A stretch of DNA of 32,122 nucleotides, taken from positions 1 through 32,122 of IMG/VR virus record IMGVR_UViG_3300008262_000197, one strand, 5' to 3'. Positions 16,901 to 25,900 of the stretch are shown piece after piece (position 1 is the first letter of the stretch; every line of letters begins with the position of its first letter). The notes below the pieces were generated by a model. That model did no database searches, was not told where the DNA came from, and worked only from the letters and a program-made list of their open reading frames with translations. The stretch comes from a virus. The position numbers and the translations under genes were made by a program.

Positions 16901-19900
16901 TAAAGACTATGAGTTTAATTCAACTTTTGGTTTTGTAAATTTAAAAATACAGCTTGCTGAAAACGATAAAATTCAAATTAGAGAATACGTATCGACGGCT
17001 GTGAATTTTATTCCACCAACTCCTACCAAGCTAGGATTATATAAAAAATATCTACCTAAAAAATTCTTAGACGACACCTATGTCGAACCAAAAGAAGTAA
17101 TTCAAGGACACGACGGAAGTATCACTGTTGCCTATGGTGATTTTAGAGATGATGTTTTACTTGAACTTGAATACAGAATCTACAACAATATCAAACAAGA
17201 ATATAAAGAAAATGTGTTTGATATTGATCTTGTGCTAGGCGGTTATTACGGAAACTCGCAGTATAACAAACTCCAAGTTGACAGTATTGTAACTGCTGAA
17301 TTTTTGAAATGGATTCAAGGCACTAGCATTGACTACGTAAAAAACAGTTATTTCGATTCTCAAAATTCTTTCACTTATACCTACAGCAACATGACTGATC
17401 CTACGGGCACAGTGAATCTTCCAGGGTATTGGAGAGGAGTTTATCAATGGTTTTATGACACAACAAGACCGCACCAATCGCCTTGGGAAATGTTGGGATT
17501 CTCTGAAAAACCCACATGGTGGGAAAGTGAATACGGTCCAGCACCCTATACTTCAAATAATTTAATTCTGTGGGAAGATCTTAGAGATGGCATAATTCGT
17601 CAAGGTGATCGTGCCGGCACATACGACAGGTATAAGCGTCCTTCAATCATGCAACACATCCCCGTAGACGGAGATGGCCAATTGTTGAGTCCTTTAGATT
17701 CTGGTCTTGCTGGCAATTTTTCATTGGTCAATAATCAAGGAGCTTTTCAACTTGGAGATCTAGCTCCTGTAGAATTTGCATGGAGGTCCAGTAGTGAATG
17801 GCCATTTGCTGTCATGTCAGTATTGTCATTGTTGAAACCTATGGAATTTATTGCAGACGGTTTCAATCGAAGCGCAGTAACCACAAATATTCTTGGACAA
17901 ACAGTTAATACAAATACACAGATGTTTCTGACCATGGATGATTTAGCATATGAATCCACTGTAGATCAGCCAGTGTCAGGATTGGTAATTTATATTGTAA
18001 ATTATTTAAAAAGCACAGCCACTACCCCTACCAATCTAGAAGACAAATTGTCAAATATTAATGTTAAATTATCCAATCGATTAGCAGGGTTTGTAGACCA
18101 GGCACAACAAAAATATGTATTAGACAGCAAGAATCCAAAATCGACTTCTAGCAGTATTTTTATCCCTCCAGAGAATTATGACATAATTTTTAATGTTAGC
18201 GCACCAATTGCAAATCTTGTGTACAGCGGAGTAATCGTAGAAAAAACTAACAGAGGATATAAGATCAATGGTTACGATACTTCCAATGCCTTTTTCAATT
18301 ACTATACCGCTATACAATCTCAGCGTGACCCTGTCATCCAGGTAGGGGGAGTCAGCGAAAATTTCTTTGACTGGGAAAGTGAAAAATTCTATGGTAATGG
18401 GGTAGTAATTAGACATCTAAATCAATTTTATCGCAGTATACGCAGCCATACCAGTGGCACCGCATTTGAAGAAACTCCTAATGGCACAGCAACATGGAGG
18501 AAATTAGCAGGAGCCCCTATCACTGGTGGCATCAATGCTTTTAGAAGAAGAAATTTCAACAAACTTAAAATAAGAAAATTATTCTATGGCGAAGTAGTAA
18601 ATGATATTCAACAGGTGATAGATTTTATTCTAGGCTACCAAGAATATCTCAAAAGCGTGGGATTTGTTTTTGATTTTTACGATTCACAGTATCAAGCAGC
18701 TAGAGATTGGTTTACTTCTGCTAAAGAATTCATGTTCTGGAGTCAGCAGAATTGGTCTGAGGGATCGCTGTTAACACTTAGTCCAGCAGCATCGTTGTTG
18801 AAAATTAACTTCGCAGTTGGAGTAGCAGACAACGTATTAGATAGTTTTTATGATTATCAGGTGTTAAAGGATGATGGTACCCCGCTGTCACCTCAAAATA
18901 TCAATGTCAACAGAGATTTTCAAACTATAAGTTTATCAACTATCAATACAAATCAAGGAATTTATTTCTTAAAATTAAACTATGTTCTCAAAGAACATGT
19001 GGTTGTGTTTGATGATCGAACAGTTTTCAATGATGTTATCTATGATAAACCTACAGGATATCGTCAGGAACGAATCAAGAGCCGTGGGTTCCGTACAGTA
19101 GATTGGGATGGTGATTATACCAGTCCTGGATTCTTGTTTGACAATGTCAACATACAGATTTGGCAACCTTTCACAGACTATAAACTTGGTGATATTGTTG
19201 CTTATAAATCGTATAATTGGACCAGCAGGTATAGCCAACTAGGCTCTGCAGAATTTCAAGATGCTGGTTGGACAAAACTTGATTCCACTCCAACTAAATC
19301 GTTAATTCCAAATTTTGACTATAGAATAAATCAATTTGAAGACTACTATGAAGTAAACACCGACGGTGTCGGATCCAGCCAACGAAATCTTGCAAGACAT
19401 GCCATAGGATATCAGCCTAGAGAATATCTGGAAAATTTAGCCGAAGACGAAATTACGCAGTTTAGAATTTATCAAGGATTTATCAGAGAAAAAGGTACAG
19501 CCAATGCTATTGTCAAGGTGTTTGATAAAATCAGTCGAACAGATGACGACAGTGTGGTACTAACAGAAGAGTGGGCATTTAAAATAGCGCAATACGGTGG
19601 CACAGATCAAACCAAAGAATTCGAATTTGAAATAAAAAAAGATGCTTTCCTTATCAATCCTCAACCTATATTAATAACCTATAGTGAAGATACGGGGATT
19701 GTTTTAGATCAATATCTAAGAATAAAATCTTCTAACTTTACCCTAGCCGATACTCCTTTTACTACAAATCTCAACCCATTAATTGACTATGATGGGGTTA
19801 CTAGATCTGCAGGTTATGTTAATAAAAAACATGTGGATTTTATTTTCAAAAACAAAGATGACATTCTTGATCTAGATATTAGAACAGTGTTTGACAACAC

Positions 19901-22900
19901 ACACTTTTGGATCACGTTTGATAAGTCTTCGTGGACAGTGTTGCGTTACAACGAAGAATTGGCGTTGAGAATCAGCAGAGTTGAAAAATTATCCGAAACT
20001 CAAATAGAACTGACATTTGAAAGACCGCATAATTTTGCAGTTGACGATATTGTAGGCGTCACATACGTATTGAATCTCAATGGATTCTTTAAGATTACAT
20101 CAGTCACACGCAATGCCATTATTGTGGCACCATCGTCTACTGATGTGCCAGAAATAGAAGATAGTACCTCCGCAGTGGTAGGAATTTTCACCACAGTGAG
20201 ATTTGCAACTTATGCAGAATTAGATGATCAAAAAACTGCACTGCTTGGCCTTGGATCAAAACTCTGGGTGGATAACAACGGCGACAACAAATGGGAAGTT
20301 GTAGAAAAAACCAAACAATATTCAACTTTTGAATTTACAGAATACGGGATTACCGCTCCTCTTGGCACGGGCACCGCTGTAGTGTATCTAGACAGTCTCA
20401 AACAAATTGCTACCAGCATTCCAGACTCGGGTTACGTGATGATTTATACAACACAGACTGCTGGATCACAATTGATATTGAAACAGATAGTGCCCCCACC
20501 CAACGATTTTGATACAGCAGTATTAGGATCATTTGGTAAGGTATTAGCAGTGAGTCCTGATCATAGATGGTTGGCAGTTGGCTCACCAAATGCCAGCGGT
20601 GTAAAAAGTGGCTATCTAGGCGAGCTAAATCAGTCTGTCAGTTATCTCGTAGGCGAAACTGTGTTATATCAGGGAAAACTTTGGGAAGCTGTGAATAACA
20701 TCAGTGTAGGGGACGGCAGTTCTATTAATTTCAACAGTGAAGATTGGAAACCAGCCACTATAATCAATGCCAATCCTGCAGCCAGAGGAAATGGATTTAC
20801 AGATCAGGGCATGATCTCTCTGTATAGGTATTTTCAGGGACAATGGGAAATTGCTCATAATTTTGTGAGTCCCCGCCAAGCAGCATTTGAACAATTTGGC
20901 AGTGCTATCTCAATTGGTGTATCCGGCAACACCTATTACATGGCAGTGTCGGCAGTGGGCTCGCTGTGCGACCCGGCACTAGGAGCCAATACAGGTCGAG
21001 GCCGCGTATATCTATATTTCTACAACGGTACAGAATGGCAGCATTTAGAAAACACCAAATACCTAGGATTATATCAGACATCGTCTCTAATATTCTATCC
21101 GGCCGGATCGATAGTATGGTATCAGGGAGATTTGTATGAATCGGTGATTGACAATCAAGGTGGCGCAATATTACCCACGGTGCTGACTAATTGGAGAAAA
21201 TTAGATCCTGTGTCCACGCAATGCTCATTGCCAACAAATGTGGCCATGGATGATGACGGATCAACACTTGCAGAAGGCCTATTGAGTACAAGCCAGTTGG
21301 CAGAACTAGTCAAGGACGGAGACCAATTTGGTATAAGTTTGACCATGAGTCGAGATGGCTCAGTGTTAGTTATAGGCGCCCCTAATTCAGACGGACAGTA
21401 TTTTTCTAACTACAAAGGCAATTGGAATCTGTACCAGGAATACACAGAAGGCGATGTGGTCAAATGGCAGGGCGGATATCACAGGTTGATAGATGCAACT
21501 ACATCATCTATAACCAGTCTAGCAGATTATCCAGATAACGGATTGCCTTGGTCAAATATAGGCGACAGTGCGTCACCTTCCACCGGCAAGATTTTTATAT
21601 ATGAAAGAGATGCCAATAACAGATATTCCCTGCTACAGACCATAACTGCAGATTCACTGTCAGATATCAATGACACCGGAAACGGTGGAATTATAGCGTC
21701 CGGAGATCAATTTGGATTTGCCATAGACATAGATGCCGCCGCTACTACCATTGTGGCCAGTAGTCCGTTGGCAGATATTACCAAACAGAATCAAGGTGCT
21801 GCCTATGTGTTTAAATTTGACAGCGATTCTTCTGTGCGTCAATTTAGATTGAAACAAAAATTACAGAGTTTTGAATATTTCACCAATGAATATTTTGGTT
21901 CCAGCATATCTATAAGTCCATCTACAGAAAAGATCGTAGTGGCTGCCAAGAATGCAGGATACTCTATTACCACGCAATTTAATTTTACAACCTTTGACAA
22001 ACGTAGAACTACATTTTCCGATCCTAGGGGTTTCCCAGGACAGGTCTATGTCTATCAACGAAAAGACACTGGTTATTTCTTGGTAGAAAAACTAGAAGCA
22101 GAGTTTCAGTCAGGTGAATCGTTTGGATACTCTATCGACACCACCAGCTCAATCATTGTGGTGGGTTCACCTACTTATCAAGTTGACGGCGCTCCAGCAG
22201 GACGAGTAAGACTGTTTAAGACATCTACTGATACAGATAGTTTTAAAACTATCGGTCAACAAAACAAACTTATAGATGTTGATCTACTGCAAAACATTGA
22301 ATTATTTGACAATGTTAACAACATAAAAATCACTGATCTGGATATTGTAGATGGATATAAACTAAAAATACTAGGAATAGCCGAACAAGAAATTAGCTTT
22401 AAAACTGTGTATGATCCTGCAATCTATATCACAGCCACTGAAGAACAGGTTATAGATGAAACTCAGGCATGGTTCGAAAAACCTGTGGGACAGATATGGT
22501 GGGACCTTAGCACGGTAAAATATTTGAATTATGAACAAGATGATTTTGCCTACAGAATTGGCAATTGGAATTCGCAGGTAGTCGGGTCTTCTATAGATAT
22601 CTATGAATGGGTAGCAAGTCCGTTACTACCATCAGAATGGAGCATCTTGGCAGATACCGTAGAAGGTCTTGCAGAGGGCATATCTGGTCAGCCAAAATTC
22701 ATAGATGATACTGTGTACAATACCAAAGTATTTTTTAACCCCAATACCGGGCTGGCCACAAGCACACTACATTACTATTGGGTAAAATCTAAAACTACCT
22801 TGCCGTCATTGGCTCAGCGAAAAATTTCCGCCAGCGCCATACAGTCGGCCATTGCTAACCCCATAGGCACAGGTGCTGCATTTATGGCAGTGATCGGTGA

Positions 22901-25900
22901 GGACAAATTCTTAGCTTATAATTTGCCCACTGTGATCAACACTGATACTGCGTTAATTAATTTTGAATACATCAAAAATCGCAAGCAGTTGAACGCAGTT
23001 CACAGAGAATATCAATTGTTGACCAACGGTGTTGCTGACAGCTTGCCTACGGCTACACTTGAAGAAAAATGGTTAGATAGTCTTGTGGGTGAAGATCGTG
23101 CTGGTAACGCAGTTCCAGATCCAAAACTTCCCGCAAAGAAAAAATATGGACTCGGTGTAAGACCCCGTCAAAGCATGTTTGTGAATAGAGACAAAGCATT
23201 GAAAATTGCCATAGACAATATCAATGATATCTTATTGACTAGACCGTTTGCAGATACTATTAACTTTGAAAATCTCAATAAATTAGATCCTATTCCCGGA
23301 CAGCTATTAAATCAGTACGATGTTATCGTTGATTCTAATATTGATCTCGAACAAGTGGGTACTGTAAAAATTCGCCAAGCAGAGTTTTTTGCAAATATTA
23401 TCAATGGTGAAATTGATACCATTGATATTGTAGATCCAGGATTTGGATATAGAACTGTGCCATATGTAGAAATCCAAGGAGATGGATTTGGAGCCACAGC
23501 AGTGATTACACTTAACAATCAGGGCAAGGTCAACTCCATAACACTTACATCAAAAGGAAAAAAATACTCCACAGCCATAGTGAAAATCAGACCATTTTCG
23601 GTGTTATTAGTCAGTGACAGCACAGCCAATGGATTTTGGAGTATCTATGGATGGGACCAACAACGCAGAATTTTTTACCGTAGCAAATCTCAAGGCTATG
23701 ATACCACTGTCTATTGGGAACTTATAGATTGGTGGGATCAAGGATATTCTCCGAGCTCAAGAATAATTAAAGAAATTGACAATATCTATCAAGAACCTTC
23801 TATAGAAACCCAAGTGGGAGATCTAATTAGAATAAAAGAATATTCTAATGGCGGATGGGCAGTATTGGCGAGAACTGAAGAGGATCAAGGAACCCTGTTG
23901 GACAACTACAATCTTGTGGGTAAACAGCGTGGCACAATAAGAATCAAAGATATATTGTACAATAGACTGGTCAACAGCTTGGGTTATGACAATGTGGGAT
24001 CCTATGATGCTGCCTTGTACGATCTTCAACCAACCAAAGAACTGAGATTTATCCTTAAGGCCGCCAAAGAAAATATTTTTGTTGATGATCTCACAGTGGA
24101 ATGGAACAAGTTGTTCTTCTCATCTATCAAGTATGCTTTCTCAGAACAGACCTACATTGACTGGGCATTCAAGACCAGTTTCTTAAACGCCACACATAAC
24201 GTTGGTGCATTAGATCAACCTAAAAATTACAAAAATGACAATCTACAAAGTTTTCAACAATATATAGAAGAAGTAAAACCCTATAGAACCAGCATTAGAG
24301 AATATACCAGCAGATACACCAATCTTGATATCAATGGTGCTGCAACTTCTGACTTTGATCTGCCACCAGCCTATTCAGTTAGAGATGGAAAGATACTGCC
24401 TGTAAATCAATACTACAATAGACTTGATGAATACCCTTGGAAGTCTTGGCAAGAAAATAACGGCTACTCAATCACTGCTATTTCTGTATCCTATGGTGGT
24501 AGTGACTACACATCACCTCCTACGGTATTAATTCAAGGCAATGGATCAGGTGCCACAGCACAGGCATTTGTTTCCAACGGCAGAGTATCAGGCATACAGG
24601 TCATCACTCAAGGATCTGGGTATACGGGTATTCCTGTAATCAGTCTAGTTGGCGGTAATGGAGCATCAGTGAACATTGCAAAAGCAGCAGCAGTGCTGGG
24701 CAGCAGCAAGGTAAGATCTTTTGATATCACTATGAGATTTGACAGAACCAACAAAATAGGAACTTATAGTCAGTTGTCAAATACTCAGTCGTTTACAGCC
24801 ACCGGATCAAGTGCAATCTTTGATTTAATCTATGCACCTACTAGAGATAAAACCAAGATTTCAGTGATAAAAAACAATCAAACAGTGTTGAATACAGAAT
24901 ATGAAATAGATCTCTATACATCCAGTACAGACACCTATGGGTTGTTAAAAGGAAAAATAAAATTCTATATATCACCCTTGGCTGGAGATGTAATTGTTGT
25001 TACCTATGAAAAGAATGATCTATTATTAGACAGTGTGGATAGAATTAACAAATATTACGCTCCAACAAGTGGTATGAAAGGACAAGAATTAGACCAGCTA
25101 ATGACCGGTATAGATTTTGGAGGTGTGCAAGTGCAGGGCACAACCTTTGAAGTTACCGGAGGCTGGGATGCTCTTCCTTGGTTTACAGACAGTTGGGACA
25201 GTGTAGAATCCAGCAATGATTTTTATTATGTTGCAGACGGCAGTACCACATTTGTGTCCTTGCCTTACACTCCAGAAAACAATCAGCCAATATCAATCTA
25301 TATTCAACGATCAGGAACTAATCGACCTATCAGAATCGACGACCCGTTGTACGATCCCAGTTTAGATTCCAGTGTGCGCACAAATGCTAATGCAGAAATG
25401 CCAACATTTATCGGAGATGGTTCTACAAAAATTATAGAAATACACAGATACCTAAGTACTCAGCCTGGTGATACACTAATCTTCAGAAAATTAGATAGTG
25501 ACGGATCTGTAACAATCAGTGATGTAAATCTTCTAGACACTAGGATCAGTGGCGGTACATTAGCCAATATAGGCGGCGCCTATGTTTCAGCATCTGGAAT
25601 GACTCCAGAAGAAATAGTCATAGACGGTGAAAAATTTGTCAGTCCGGATCAAGTACCAGCACCTGAGGAAAATGTTCCAGGACAAATTCTAGACAGTGTA
25701 AGTATAAAAGTTTTCAACAAAACTGATCCAGGAGCTGCTCCTTTACAACATCGTGGATACATAGGGGATGGATCTACTCGTAGATTCAAGATTGGACTTA
25801 CCATAGTAGAATCTAAAGCAGTCACAGTATATGTGAATAAAATCAAACAGGAATACATTGGAGATAGCACTATTAATTTCAGTATTGATTTTGTGGAAAA

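Larger units (their letters stand above)
20532..22224 (+). repeat. Six FG-GAP-like beta-propeller blades (residues about 2187-2750)
   Basis: Six segments share the pattern FGxxIxIxxxxxxxxVxxPxxxx, as in integrin-alpha FG-GAP blades. They start at Phe2187 (FGKVLAVSPDHRWLAVGSPN), 2308 (FGSAISIGVSG), 2452 (FGISLTMSRDGSVLVIGAPN), 2580 (FGFAIDIDAAATTIVASSP), 2641 (FGSSISISPSTEKIVVAA) and 2717 (FGYSIDTTSSIIVVGSP). Most are followed by a strand such as GAAYVFKF or GRVRLFK. Spacing is 121, 144, 128, 61 and 76 residues; the three long intervals each hold one carbohydrate-binding-like module. A six- or seven-bladed propeller is likely. Confidence 0.6.
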
